From: Himantopus leucocephalus
Taxonomy: Eukaryota; Chordata; Aves; Charadriiformes; Recurvirostridae
Assembly (NCBI GenBank): GCA_003993805.1
Contig: RSEF01000002.1
Coordinates: forward strand, 70,545,914-70,609,913
Direction: 5' to 3'
Length of the DNA: 64,000 nt
Below the pieces are notes generated by a model. That model made no database searches. It was not told the origin of the DNA and saw only the letters and a list, made by a program, of their open reading frames with translations. Of this stretch, positions 37,501 through 52,019 are shown piece by piece; the stretch's first letter is position 1, and each line of letters opens with the position of its first letter. Made by a program: the position numbers and the translations under genes.

Positions 37501-40039
37501 AACTACTCGCATTGAAACAGGAAATAATGCCTCTCCACACTCGCTGCACTGTCTGTATTCTTAAACACCCAAGATATATGTATGTACAAATGCACACAGA
37601 AGAACAAGATGATGTAACTATGCTCCCCCCAAGTACACATCAAGAGTGGAGAAATTCCTCACTTAGAAGGCTGGAGGGGCATCTGAGAGTTTCTAACCTG
37701 ATGGACTCCATAAAATAGGACACTGATCTTCACCCAAGTGCACTGTATCCGTAACTTTAAAGTGCTGCTGTGCATACACACCCATATATCACCTATACAT
37801 TCCAGAAGTCTAGCCACCTAACACAGCATTGCCTAAGCCCCAGAGAGATGTGTGTGTCTTATGACACCATACCAAAGATGTGTGTGCAGTGTGGCTTGGC
37901 TCCATGATGCTCCTGGCTGGCATCATCAGCCACAAGAATGATGCAACAGATAAAAGCTGCAATATGGGCACATCAGCACAGCTATGACATCTTCTGAGGA
38001 AGAACTGTAATAATAAGGGCGTGGTGTTCTCCTCCAAGAACAGTTCATTTCTGGGCTCACTCTTCTTCTCCATACTATTTTCAGATTTGCATCATATTAC
38101 GATAGTGGTTGGGAAACCCAGGCAAAGAGAAGGACCCTACTGCTCCAAGCACCATGCAGTCCTGGAACTAAAACTGTCCCAAGCAGTTTGTCCATGCTAA
38201 TCTGCCCATCGTTTTCAGAACAAATAGAAAAATCCACCTCTACGGATCTGGAAGCCACAGCACTCTTGCCACGAACTGTCTGTGCTTCAGCCTCAACTTC
38301 TTCCCTTGTCCTCTCTCCTCATTCTGACCAAGTAGTCCTGTGCTCTGAGCTGGCATCTCTTCAGCAGTTTTGGACACAGGAGCCAGACTGAAAGAGAGCC
38401 ACCCTTGAGAAAACTGCTCTCCAGTTCATGAATCTCAGCCTAACTCTGCTCTTTTAATAATGGCAGATTTCCCATGCACAAATAAAACCTCTTCTGCCAG
38501 TATTCCTGATTGACTTCAGTTGATGATGAATTCCCCTAATGCCAAAAGAGAATATCTCCCCAGCTTTCCCAGGGAACCGCGTTTGCCTTACAAAATACAA
38601 ATCTTATTAAGGATTTCAAATCCTGGAGAAAGAAAGAGTTCTCAGGATATTTAATGAGGGAGTCAAACAGAATAGTAGCCCCAAGGAGTACAGGCCTCAG
38701 CAAATGGACTAAAACCAGGCCTTCAAAGCCGCAACACAGCAGAAATTCCCAGAAGGCTCTTCTGCTGGTAAAAGGATGCTGCACACTTATAATTAATGTA
38801 AAACTTAATTAGAATCTCTGGAAAAAAAAAGAAATCCATTTGGAGGTAATTATAAAAAGGAGGCAGTTATAACAATTATTTATCATCTCTATTTCTGGAA
38901 GAGAAATCAGGGGCCTCATTCTTCGAGGCATTCAACAAACGTAACGAGCAGTCAGGTTCTGCTTGCCAGCACAGAAACACTCTGAAGGGTTTGCACCCGC
39001 TCTTATCACCTCCACCCAGTCAGCATTACTGATGTATAACCAGCTGAGTCATTCCACAACACAGCTGCTATTTCAGGATCTCTACCTATCGCCACGCTCA
39101 CACGCAGTAGCACGACCCTTCCACGCCACCATCACCATTTTAACCAGACTTCTTATCATACACCATGCGTCATGAGTATTGCCTTGTGACCACAAGGGAC
39201 AATGCCATGAGCCTGGTGACAGACATCCTGATGCTGTGCAAACTTCAGTTGGTACGTCATGGAGCACTGGAGGTAATCAGTGAGCCAAAACTCTGTGCAT
39301 TGGAAAAACATCCTATAGACAATGCTCTTGGGAGCCATCTACTGGCAATTAGGCATTAACCATTTGCATGTCTGCAGAGAAATCTAAGAGCCATTTGTAA
39401 CTCCACCATCTCACGGCACCTCCTGAATGCCTACATTCATAACTGGAATCTTTTGAGGGATCATCTGTAAACTAGTTATTTAACCATAGCTAAGCATTAT
39501 AGCCCTATTTAATAGTGCTACCTAAGCATTATCTTCTTTCCTGACTTGTTTGGACTCTAAAGGATGCAAAGCACTGTAGAAGTTGTGTATTATTTTCATG
39601 TTAAATACAAAGCCCTGGTAAGCACATGCGGGAGAAAAATCCAGGCCACACAGCAAATTGAAGTGCCATGATTTGAAGACTCAACTCCATGACCGGAAAC
39701 ACTAGGTAAAGAAGCCAAATTAATTCCCAGGAGCTAGGTGGGGAAGAGGGTAGCTGGAGGTCACACTGGAACATTGCCAGTGGGACAAGAACATGTGAGG
39801 TGCATGTGGACAACCACTCAGAGGAGAACTGGTCTTCCCCTACTGCAGCACAGCTGTGTGAACACAGCCCCTTGGGCTACTGCAGATACGTTGCAGGTGG
39901 AAAAATGGGAGAGAGCAGATGCTGATTACGCTGCATCTCATGCCTGGATGGTTTAAATTGCTTCCCTACTAAGTGCAGGTCCAAAGGCAAGGAAAGGCTT
40001 CCAGCAGTATTGTTGAAAGAGCTGAGGGGTAATTAGATA
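34530..40039. other. Non-coding DNA, no gene recognised
   Basis: Holds the 13-bp inverted repeat at 34,835-34,891 and a CA/C-rich simple tract at about 36,554-36,602. The stretch 35,400-35,640 and the overlapping opposed frames around 36,793-37,161 are a little richer in G+C, but no frame shows a recognisable product. Confidence 0.45.
34835..34891. repeat. Perfect 13-bp inverted repeat with 31-nt loop
   Basis: TTTATGCTGGGTT (34,835-34,847) and AACCCAGCATAAA (34,879-34,891) are exact reverse complements. Size resembles a short hairpin precursor or the termini of a very small inverted-repeat element. No flanking target-site duplication is apparent. Confidence 0.9.
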
Positions 40040-40069
40040 GGGGGGGGGAGGGGGGATGGGGGGACCGGG
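40040..40069 (+). other. G-quadruplex motif
   Basis: Four G-runs of 9, 6, 6 and 3 separated by loops of 1, 2 and 3 bases satisfy the G3+N1-7 rule on the plus strand. Another GGG follows at 40,075-40,077. No gene is recognised next to it, so a promoter role cannot be argued. Confidence 0.85.
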
Positions 40070-40077
40070 ACAACGGG

Positions 40078-43000
40078 ACGGACATGTTCAGAAAACAGGG
40101 TTACCTTTCCAGGAAAGAAGGATTTCCTGGCACAGGGACACACTCACAATGCACATCAGTTCCCCGGCCTGAGGGCACAACCCTGTTACATCCACATTAC
40201 ACAGAGGACAGACCCGCTGGCATGCGTCGCTCACCCACAGTGGAGGGAATAGAGCGGCCAGTACACGCAGGTCTCCACCCTCAATGCCCAGGATTTCCTG
40301 TGGATAGAGCAGAACATGTACTTCAAATTGGGGCCCTGGCACCTACTGACTCATACACAGTGTGGATAATCAGTGGATTAACAAAATAGTTTGGAGCAGT
40401 CTCCCAGGAATTACAGCCAGACTCAAGCTAATTCAGAAATAACAATGTCTACCAGGAAGACCTCAAAAACAGGGTCTGGGGACTTACAACAAAGTATCAG
40501 AAAACCAGTACAGAGGAAGTGATTCATGTTTATCCTACTACATTTTACATGGCAGAAGGTTTCCAGGGCATTCCAAGAACCTAGCAGACAGAGCAGAGGT
40601 AGGTACCAAAGTAGAAAAACAACCCTCACATTTATCATAGTTCTAGAGGATATTGTGCTGCAAATGCATAAACGAAAGAAGGGAGGTAAGAGCTACAAAG
40701 TAATGTCATTGCACCTCACATGTGCAGTATTTTAGTAGCAAGAAAGACATGAAGTTTGTTTACATATACACAAATTAAAGTCTCAATTGTCACACCATCT
40801 GCTAGTTACAAAGGAGAAGATAGCTTAAATGCCTATGCCCTATTGTGTATTTCATACTTGGTTTTAGATTTAAAGCTGTACTATTTTAAAATTAAAAGTA
40901 GAAAAAGTAGCCCCCAAAAGGTCCTGTTCATATATCATCTCTACATCAATGCTCAGGTTTCAGTCAGCCATCATTAAAGCACCAACTCTCCATTAAGACC
41001 TAAAATGCTGCCAATTTTCTGTGTCCTTGGTCAAGGTCCAGTTAGTTTCTTGGTGTGAAGTGGTACTGTTTCTCAGCCCAGTAGTAGTAATGCTCCACAT
41101 ATGGGGGTTTTTTTCTCTCCTCTCTCTTCATGTCCTGTTCCATGTCAACATGTCTTAAGTGAGGCTGCCTGGCATACTTCTCCATTCTTTTCAATGGTTT
41201 AAAGAAAACATTTTTCATCACATGAAAGCACTTTGAACAGAATCTATTATGAAGGAGACAAAAATATTTTTTTCTCCTTCTGAGTGGCAGTTTTGTTGGG
41301 CACTGACCGCATAATTTGAGGTGTCTAACACTGCTAAATTTAGAACGCCAAGTAATAGCAGTGCTACATGGGCCAAATGATGATCTAAGGATGAGGGAAG
41401 CAATATATCTTTTTAACAATTGAAAGAGTTGGGAACGTTCCCACAGTGAGAACATACTTAGCAAATTTCTCTGCAAGTGGGACACTTAGATGCATGGAAT
41501 ATTTCAGCTACAGCAGTAATCCCGCAGCGTTCTGTGCTGAAAGCAGAGGTCAGCCTTAAGGGAATTATATTAGACATACAGTCAGACAAGGCAGGCACCT
41601 CAGGGAATAGCTCCTTGAACAAACACAAACACATCAGCTGCATGCAAGTTATTGCTTCTAAGATGCCACAGCTACCCCTCCTCTTCTCTCTACCTGTCTT
41701 TTATAAAACCAGAATTCAATGCCACACTATTTTAAAACATCAACAACTTTCCTTTCTGTGCAAACATCATTCCATATTCAAGTAAACATGGAGCAGATGG
41801 GACAACCATTCTCAAAACAAACCCCTGTGGGCTGAGCCAGGCTGTTAAGGCACAGGTCTGCATTCAGGACTCTGTTGTCTAGCTCTGCCACATGGGGAAC
41901 TGCCAGGAGGAGCAAACTCCATGCCAGATATTCTCAAAGGATGTGGAAATCTCCCTCCTCATCCTCTGGTTAGTTATGCTGGCCCATGGGTCCTTCTCTG
42001 ACCTGTTCTCCTCACCTGTGTGGCTTGGGGAAAGCAAAGAACAACCCCAACTGTGTTTTATTGCTGTGTTAGGAGTCAAGAAAAGGAGAAAGCCATGCAC
42101 TTGTCAAGCAGTCAGGCACATGCTGACCCCTATATAAGTAGCAGAGAAACAAGAGGTAGTTTAGAAACTATTTTCTGCTGTAACTTAGTTTAAATCAGTT
42201 TGCTATCGCAGCTGATGACCAGAAAGAAGAGTCATTACTTATAATTAGAGATGACCCCAAGCCACAGGCATCCAGATGCAAGCTTCTCTGAAGCTCTCTG
42301 GATCCAAGATGAAGTCCTCAGCCAGTAACTGCACTGCAGTCAGTGAAGCAATGAAACCGTTTTGAGTACGGCACAACAGGTTGCAGAAGATGAAGCAGCT
42401 GACTGAGGGCCAGGTAGAGTTTGTGACATGCCCCTCCAGGAGCTGTTATGTTCCCCTCTGCCTTTTACCAGGTGCACTACTGTTAACTGAAAGAGAACTA
42501 AACACCAGCACGCTGGCAGGATCTGTCTGTCTCTCAGAGCAGCCACATGATATTATTCACCCCTTGTTCTCACTTCCCCCACGGTTATGTTCCTCTTTGT
42601 ACATCTGTTTATTATCCTAGGTTGCAAGGCCATGTTCAGACTTTGATTCCAATCGTTCATCTGGCTTCATACATGTGAAAACTGCGCATCTATGCTGAAT
42701 CCTGCCAATTTCCAAAGGAGTTCTGGGGGGGAGGTCCACAAGAGTTGTGTTAGAGGTGCCTAGCCTACATGATCAAGTATGCTTTAGGCTCCCTCAAGAG
42801 AGAGAGGGCAGTTCCTCCAGCAGGTGATTCGACACCAGAGCCTGACTCACTGCCTCTCACCACAACCCATAGAGCGAGACCATCCTCCAAGTGTGATCAC
42901 CCATCTTGGATGACTCAAATTCAGTACTGTGAGTCCCTCCCCTACCCGGGCAGGCAGCAAGTGATTCATCCACAGAGCTCTGAACAGATCAGCTCAGGAC

Positions 43001-43637
43001 TTGAGATGGAAACTTCTGTGTGCAGGGCCCAGCTGTTTTGGTACAATGACCACGGCTTTTAAAAACCCACAAACACAACCCCACTGCAGCTTTTTGGAGA
43101 GCCCATAAAAAGCTGTAAGTCTCCACCCTGAAGACATGCACAAGGCCAGCTGAGTTCCCGAGAGAGAGAAAAACACTATGGCCAAGTCCAGACTGGAGCA
43201 CGTTCCAAGGTTTTTTCCATTCTCAGCTGAGTGGCAACACATTTGAAAAAGCAGCTTGAACCAGTCGTTATTCTGAGATCCAGGGAGCACCACACACACA
43301 TAGCTCACTTTAATTCCCCTCCCAAAGCAAGCTCTTACATTATGAAATCTAACCACAATTACTCTTTCATAAATAGTGCAGTGTCAGAATCCTGCTGAGT
43401 CCCAAGTCTGAAATTTTAAAAAAAATAACATTTACAACTAGTCTTGCTCATTTTGAGCACAGCCACAGAGCAGGAGTAAGAAGAATTGATTTATAGCAAC
43501 CAAGGAGTTGATACAGCTAGAATAATTCCAGACTGATGAAGGACCTCAGCTGCAAATTACTACTGTTTTGTCCAGTCTGGCTTAAAAAAATGCTGGTTTC
43601 CAGAAATATAGCTCTTGTAGAGACAGCTTTGGGGGGG
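40078..43637. other. Non-coding DNA, no gene recognised
   Basis: The 147-codon minus-strand frame at 41,485-41,042 begins with GTG and ends in a basic and Tyr-rich tail (PYVEHYYYWAEKQYHFTPRN). A T-rich stretch ending in TAG around 41,250 could serve as an acceptor before the tail. Its length is within chance expectation and I recognise no homologue. The stretch ends in seven G before the 100-N gap. Confidence 0.4.
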
Positions 43638-43737
43638 NNNNNNNNNNNNNNNNNNNNNNNNNNNNNNNNNNNNNNNNNNNNNNNNNNNNNNNNNNNNNNN
43701 NNNNNNNNNNNNNNNNNNNNNNNNNNNNNNNNNNNNN
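43638..43737. other. Assembly gap, 100 N
   Basis: Exactly 100 Ns, the usual placeholder for a gap of unknown size, entered after a seven-G run. Confidence 1.
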
Positions 43738-46700
43738 CATACCAGAAGATTTAATATATCACAAGCTAAAGAAGAACACAAGCATTGTTTTAAGTTGCAT
43801 ACAATTAAATGCCTGTCTAATTATAATTACTACTTCTAATCCTTCAAAGGCTTAATTCAGTTTTGATATGCCTGTCTTAGTCCTCTCCTAACTTAACCAG
43901 GATACTTTGAATTGGAATACACCACAACAACCGGGAGTCTAGCTTTCAGAGCTTCAGTTCTGTCCCTGGTGTTACCCTGCACAAATGTGTGAGGGAGCCT
44001 CATTCTGCATCACTTAGCAATAATGGTCAAAGATGTCATAGCTGTACATATATTTGCAAAAGTACAGCATGGAACACTTGATACCAGTTCATGCACCTTG
44101 AAATACCAGACATACCAGTACACTGCACTAACTGAGCTACAGGATGTGTTACCTGGAGAACTCTGCTATTGTACACAAGGCTCTTGAAAATTGGCTAGCA
44201 AATTTAGCATCATAAACTACAGGAGAACATATCTGCTTAAGCATTCAACTGAGCAGGAAAGTTTATTACTTACTGCATAATCTAATGAATGGTTGTAAAA
44301 GCATAAAACTAACCAACGGACTCAGACTTAGTAACGTGTTCTATAACAAAAGAGCTGCTGGCCTTCTGGCTTAGGGTATGTCCACACTGCACAGGAAAGA
44401 CCAGGACAGAGATCCTTGCAGGTAGGTGAGTTCTGAAGCTGGAAACGTGACAGGCAGGTCACACTGAACCACACCTGCACTAGACAGGCCAGTTCATGCA
44501 GGAGAAAGATCTAAGGAGCTGCCACCCTGACTCTCACCTGCCTGCATCATCTCACTGGAAGGGTTCTCTTGGACATTGGTAAACACAGACATGTCACATC
44601 AGTGTGACGTGGATCCAGCAAATCAAACCCTTGGCAGAGCTCTTGCAGACGCTTCTGGACAAGAGGAAGACAGAGGTTTTCAGAAAGCTACAGCCTGTGA
44701 AACATGAAATGAACACGAAACTGGGAATAGCACTGAACATTAGCAACAGAGACAAAAGATTACTCTGATGCATTAGAGTCCAACTGTCCAGTTATGAAAC
44801 TGTTTGTCCCCTTTTATTGGCTAACATCACTCCACCAACTACATAGACAATTAGAAAATGTGCACAAAACGCGGTCTAGCTAGAATCCTCCTAGCCATGT
44901 TTGCATATGAAATAAAATCAACACTTGATTTCCTACTTCAGAAGCAGTTCAGCTGGACAGAAGAAACTGGGAGTTTCCCTCCCTACTTGGGAATTAACTT
45001 TCAGCTTCTAATCCCAGCATCACTCTGCAAGTTGGATACTACTCTTACCTCCAGCAATGCAGTTAACTGGGAGGCCTGGGCCCATTTATGAATCTGCACA
45101 AAAGAAAAATGTTTCCATTATTTGCCATTTTTACAGAATGAGCATCTCCCAGAACAAAGGCTGAAATCAAGGCAAAATAGCTTTTCATGTGAGCAACAGA
45201 ACAAAGTCATTAGCTATCCCAGAGAGTGCATTTGTGTAGTGTCCCACAGGGTTTAAAATTCCTGAGCTGTAGAAGAAGGGAAGTCTGCATTCCCCTCTCA
45301 TGCAGAGGGAGCAGATAAAGATGACAGGAATAAGTAGGTATGCTTACAAAGACCCACTTTAAAGAAAATATGCTTAGATCTCAATGGATGTCCCTTTTAG
45401 CACTGAAGATATACTTTAATGTACAGTAGCATGCACTGTAGCAAAATAAAAAAATAAAAAAAGTCTTGCTAAAGTTCCCTAAGCTTTTGCTGTGAGCAGG
45501 GACAGCTAAAGGAATTACAATAAAGAGAAGATTTTGCAGTGGAGCTTTTTGTCTGAATGTTGCTTAACTACGTGACTGTCATGGACACCTAACCACAGGT
45601 CTCAGTGGACAAAAGACAAAGAAAGGAGCATGACATATGCAGTTGTGGAGCAGCAGAACAAGCAGCAGTGTAAGTCATCTCCCTGCTCTTGCAGGCAGAA
45701 CTCTTGCATATATATTAAACATTGCAATATCCTTGCTTTTTCATTCACAAGAACAGAAGAGGAAGAAAAAATATGCCCAGACCCATTCTTCCGTCATATA
45801 CAGAAAAAGCTTTGTCTGAAGTCAGAGTTTTAGCAGAAATTGCAGCATTTCACTTGCTTAGCACTTTCCAGAGCACTTTCTAACCTCAAAGCATCCTTCA
45901 TTAAATGAAGGCTGAAGAAATGCAGCAACTTATACCAGCATAATAAACTTGCAACGTGCACTGATAGTGCCTCTTTAATTCATGCTGCTTAAATCATTGG
46001 TTATGTAGGATCTGGCAAGTCAATGAGCCTTGCTCAGACTACAGGATCTCATTAATTCTGCCTTTTATGAGTCTTCTTCCACCTACTTTGAGAACATTTG
46101 GCCCACGGTCACAGTTCAGGAGCTAGCAGAACCATCTCTCAAAGAACCAGATGTTTACTTTAACTGATTAAAAGCACAAAATTTATCTGGCAATCCTGTA
46201 AAGTGCATGTTTTTGTGATACTCCTAGTGCTTCCACAATGAACCCTAGCTCAAAAGATCATCAGAAACAAAAAATACATGAAGAAATAGAACTGGGAGCC
46301 CATCTGCATGTATGAAATCCTGAAGAACATTGCTTGTTTCTTTTAAGGGCAGCAGACTATAACAGGCCCAGCCCTACTACCAGCTCCACTTCTAGACTAC
46401 ACAGGGGTCTCCAGCATTTCCTTCCCCTGGATGTGTTCAGTTTCCCACCCATAACCTGGGAAAGGGATGATGGAAAGTTTTCAGTTGCACCAAAGAGATA
46501 AGAGCTGGGCACTGCTGACTAATTTTGCTTTCAAAATCTGTGCATTCCCTTGTTAAGCTCGTTAGGTCACAGCTACTGACCTTTATTTTATGTGCTGCAA
46601 TGCTATTGCAGCAAAGCAACAGATCCGTACGACACCCTTTTACTAACAGGGCTGGACAGAAAAATGCCTGAGGTAACAACACTAGATGTTATTCAGGCAT

Positions 46701-49700
46701 GGAGAACGAGTGCTTTTCCAGTGTTTCCCTCAAGAATAAGCCTCTGGAGCGCTCACGCACCTGGCTTTGCCAGGGAGGTGTGGTACTATGGGTGTTTTTC
46801 ATGCCTGAAAACTGAGTCATAACTTCAGCCCACAGAAGCAAACCTAATGAAAGGTGAGATTTTTCTTTTCCTTGCCACCCTTTGACATGTTTCTGTGAAG
46901 ATGTCCGATTACTGGAACAACAAGTACAGCCAGTGAGCATCCGCTGTTGCTGTCCAACTAACGAGAGGGGCTCATGCCAACATACACTTTACTCACATGC
47001 ACAACTCCTTAGTAATGCTGAATAATGCTTTGCAAACAAATAAACATACCAAAACCACTTCTTAGTCTTCATGGTGAGTAAGAGTAGAGGAAGCCATTGG
47101 AGACAGATAAACACTGACACACAGAATCTTACCTGGGACCCGTCTATTCTAACATCCTGCCTCTGGCCTGAGCCACGTACCAAGTGTCTTGGAAAAAGAA
47201 ATAAGAAAACCTGCTAGAGGTAAGATTTGGGATGTGTCACCCCTTAGAAGGTTTTTTTTGTTGCGATCCCTAAAAGTTAAACCCTAAAGCTTGAGGTTTT
47301 AATATCCACCCAAAACGTTTGTTAGCATTAACAACTGTATTCTAGTTATTTATACAAAAGCGTTCAATCCCTTGTTTAATCCTGCTAAATCCTCTGGCCT
47401 CAGCAATGCCTTATGGCAACCGTTTTCACAGTCAAATCACATCCATAGTCAGGGACTTCAGAGCTTGCAGGCTTGCTGCCACGGAGCTGGTAACACAGCA
47501 GCTCCGCGGGCCTGAGGAGGCTCAGCACTAGCTGGGACTCTTTGCCTACAGGGCACAATGAAGTACCAGAAGCAATGCTGTTTCACCAGCCTTGCTAGGA
47601 AGCAAGATGCAAAAAACAAGGCAGAGATTGGCTTCCAGCCCCCAAATTAACTCAGTCAGAGCTAGTTTTGCTGCCTGCCCTGCACATCAGTATATTTTTG
47701 TCCCCGTTCTTGGTGCTACAGTAGAACCCAGAGCTCTATGAGAGCTCGCAACTGGCACAGATGATCCAGGACTTCTGGGTTCCCAAATCCTCTTTAGTTT
47801 GCAAGGCTGGCAAGCAGCCTGTATTTGAGAAATAGAGCTGCTGCTGAACCAGGAGACTTACAGCTTGGGCTCTAAGGCTTTATTTCAAAGTGAAATCAGA
47901 ACAGACCAAGAGCAAAGTACTTAATTTTCAGGTTACCATGGAGAATTTTTTTTTTTTTCTTTCTTTCCTTTTTTCCCTCTCTGTTTTAAATGGACCAAGG
48001 GTTCTTACTCCTTCTCACAACCAAAATTTTTGCACCTGTGCCAAACGTACATTTGGAATTCATACAGTCATTCCTGTAGTCAGTGCAGGACCAACAAAAG
48101 GCGCACACAGCTTGCCCTAAGAAATGCAACTACAGCCAGGTTTTTGTACATGGATTTTGGGATGCTTTCTGTCAAAATACAGGTCAAAATGGGAAACTAG
48201 GGACAACAGATGCTATGTGATGTAACACACACAAAGGAAAAGTTTATCCTCATTGTGATTTGCTATCAGCACTGGTTCAGAGACAATTAAAAGCAGCAAG
48301 TTGACTTTGATGTGCTAGTTAAAAACTTACTGCAGAGTCTGATGCACTGCATAGAAATATCTTTGCTGCATAAAGTCAGAACTGCTTTGCATTTGAATTG
48401 CCCTTTTCTCTAGACGTGCTACTACAGAACTCCATAACCACGTGCCAGTCCCATTTATAAAAAGATTCACTACCTGGGCAGCTTGTGAAGGGGTCTATAT
48501 TCTGTCAGCATGCTGCCTGCACTAATATTATACAAAAGAAAAATAAACCAAACGTGTATCAACGTTATTGATGATATCTTAGGAACCATTAGGCCATTGC
48601 ACACTTCCATAGTCTCACTCTGAATCTGCAGAGGCTGACTACTAAAAACAGACCATGAACAAATTTGTGCTGTGGATGATTCTCTCAATGCTTTTATTAA
48701 AAAAAAAAATAATCATACCTGCCTTCATCAAGGAGGACGAAAAATTCTGTATAAATTGAAGAAAGAAACGAAAGCAATACTTTTGGCGAATAATTTGTGA
48801 CATGACACATTTAGAAAGTCAGTGTAATATCTGAGCCGAATTAAGACATCATAGACTACACGAGCATAAGTATTTCTGCTGGCTTTGGTGCTCTGCAAGG
48901 TCTCAGAGAAAGCTGAAATTTGACAAATCTGGATTAAAAGAAAGAATAAAGTTTAAAAAAATAAAGACATAAAAATCACTTAAGATCATTTTTGAAAGTT
49001 TTATGACACTTAGGCCAATTTCAAGACATTGTAATAGAACAAGGAGAGAAAACTCATGAGCTTTGAATACTTGGATTTGGCAGTGCTGGACAATTCCACT
49101 AGCTTTCACTTCATTACAGGATTCGGATCAAAACTGACTTCCTTGTTTTAAAAACCCTTCAAGGGCTTAGTCTTGCCAACCTGTGAACTGTGGCCCCTGT
49201 ATTCAAGAAGTACTGGCTTTCTTTCTGTCCTTTCACACATTCTCACCTCTAACTGTGCGACAACTTTTTCTCTTCCTCAACTCCCTACACCTGCTTTGTG
49301 ATTCACCAATCCACCCACACAGAACTCAACAACAGCAACAAAAAGCAAACTCCTACTCCCACAAAATCTCTTGTCTCCACCTTATTTTCCCCTCGATTTC
49401 TCTTCCCTTCTACAATTGTTTGCTATTTGCCTTGGTACCTCTGCTGATGTCCTGACTGCAAAAGACATTCAGTCAGGGAACCATGAAGTGCTCCACTTCC
49501 ATTCCATTTCCCATTTCCTACTCAATGTAGTTACCTCTACATCTACACCAGACTACATAACACTATCCTATTTATCCCTGGAGTGATGGCAGATACTATG
49601 TGAGGGATGCTTTACAAAATAAAAGGTATCATCCAGCTCTAATAATATGATTAAAATAAAAAGACACAATGCTAAGACTAGGGACTGCTAAGGTGGGGAA

Positions 49701-52019
49701 AGTATAGTTGTAAAATAGATAGGTTTCAGTGCTTCCAGGAAACAGCATTGTAATATCTTCTCCCATTGACAAAACATCACCTACATCAACATTTTTGTAT
49801 GGGAGTAGTAAACTCTCGTTGGCTCTGCTTTGGAAACAGCACTTGACTTTAAATCCTCCCTGAGCACACTTATGTTTAACAGTTTAACAAAGCCCCAGAA
49901 GAGCACAAGGACTAGATCCATATCTACACATATCTAAAATGAAAATAACTTATAAACTTTAGTGATTTTGGAAGATGGGGTCAAATATGTCAAGTGTTTC
50001 ACAATTCAAAACATTTCATTGCAAAGGTTCTTTTATGACAGCACTATGGGGTTTAAAAATATATACATTTGAGGCAACAGATTTTGACTCAAAGGAAGAC
50101 CTGCACCAATATCACCTCTGTAGCCACCTGGAGGATGGGAAAAAAAACCACATACAGGTGAAAAGCTTTTCTTGGGTTGCTTACAGTGAGAAGCCAGTAG
50201 ACAGCAACTCCATGTACGTACCCCAGGTGCATGTTCATCACATATGGGATATTTGCAGCAGGTAGAGAGGAAGAGCATCTTTCTTCAAAAGAAGCAGGGT
50301 ATGGCAGGCCATGGTTAGAAACCTACCCAGACGTACTTAGATCCGGATCCAGGAGGAATTCAGCAGAAAACCCGCATTTCATGGAATTATTCTTCTGGTA
50401 ATGAGGAGAAAGAGGAGTGCCAAAACACAGGCTGTAGTAAAGGACACTGTCTTCTTTCTCTTGCTCTATGAGGTTCTGTTCATTTGCTCTGCCTGCTTGT
50501 AAATCCATCAGCCAAAAATCAGACCTTTCAACAGCCCATTCTCCCTCTGCCTTCACCTTTTCCTGGTGTGTTCTTCTGACCTTTCACTGTAAAGTCTTCT
50601 CCCGTTTGTGCCATGACTCAGGGGGTTTGTTCTTCAAATTACACTCCTCAGAATAATAACCTCAGCAACAAGGGGTCTGACATGAAACCTTTGATTTGAT
50701 CACCTGTGCTCTTATATGACTTTCACATGTAGACCAGTTCAGTGCAAGTATAATAAAGTAGAAATATTCAATACATACAACTATTTGGGTTATTTTGTTG
50801 CATGGAAGCACATATTCAGCAAGTACCAATTATCATAAGCCTGAACAAGACCCTCCACGTCCAACTCCTCAAGCAGAAAGCAAGGACTGCAGCTCAGTAC
50901 AGCTCTGTCCTCAGTTTAGTCTATCCAAAATGTCTTTTCTTCATCCTAAAGTTGTGATGCTGCTCTGTGCATATACAATTGCTGAAGAGAAAGAAGAAAC
51001 TAGACATTAGAAAACAGGAGCCCTGCCAACAAACAAGGAAGACCAGCACTTAGTTAAGGCAGTAAAGTAGCAGTCAGTCCCAGAGCCAGAAAAGATAGAT
51101 GGCATTTTGTTCTGTGACAAAAGTGTATCTAAGAGGGAAACTTAAATAGCACCTGGTAAATGAGGCACTGAACACAGCAATGCATTCAGGTCCATATTTA
51201 ACAAAGGAACTTCATATGAGGCACTTGCTACTATTCATAGTCAAGTCACATCGAACCTCAGTGAGCCTCAAGGCTGCATCTCGGTACTGTTCCAGCCTAG
51301 GATACAATGATTAATTGAGGATGCTTAGAGGACATTGGGTCCTGCACCATTTCAGGTGTAATGTCATCATACATGTGCATATAATTTTGGGACTCTAGGA
51401 ACAGCAAAGGGATTGCTTCTTACAAAGTGAAGCTTCAGGAACAAGCACAACATGAGGATGGGGAAGCAGCCCTTTTTCCCTTCCCTATCTTCCCCTCCCT
51501 GCTTTTTTTTTTTCCCCCCGCTCCCTCAACACCATCTGCTTAGAGGTCATCCCACAGACCAAACCCAACTGACACTCTAGTATAATCATGCCCATGCTTC
51601 CAGAAAGGCTATGGCAACCGTAGCTTCTGTCCACCCTGCGTTCCTACAAGTCAACATGCATCTGTGCGTATGTGTTGGGTAAAAGAAGGGCAAAGGAAAG
51701 GAGTGGCTTCTGACCACCACCCCCCTTCAAAACCTGATACAAATTTCAGACTAGGGTTTCAGTTATTGAGAGGAGACAGGTTTCTTCCTCCTATTTATCA
51801 TGCCCATGGACCCAAAAGCACTCTGCTTCTGCAGTGGGATGCCTGGCTTGCTGAGTTGCTCCTGTGCTGAGCAGGGACTTAAGATATTCCAGTGCCTGCT
51901 GGGAAGCAGATCCTACTTCCCCAGCCTGCAGAGATGTTCAGACTCTCTGATTTTGCACCTTTAAATTGAATTGGGTGCAAAGATCAATGAAAACAGCCCA
52001 CAAGTAACTTGTAAAATTC
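43738..52019. other. Non-coding DNA, no gene recognised
   Basis: Only short frames in all phases. Pyrimidine-rich tract at about 47,947-47,985 and A-runs at about 48,700-48,709. A T-run next to a C-run lies at about 51,504-51,519. No interspersed repeat of a family I know. Confidence 0.45.

Noticed and set aside
41042..41485. 147-codon minus-strand frame with a basic and Tyr-rich C-terminus
   Set aside because: GTG start, chance-compatible length, no homologue recognised. The tail after a possible acceptor near 41,250 looks protein-like but this is not enough to call a gene.
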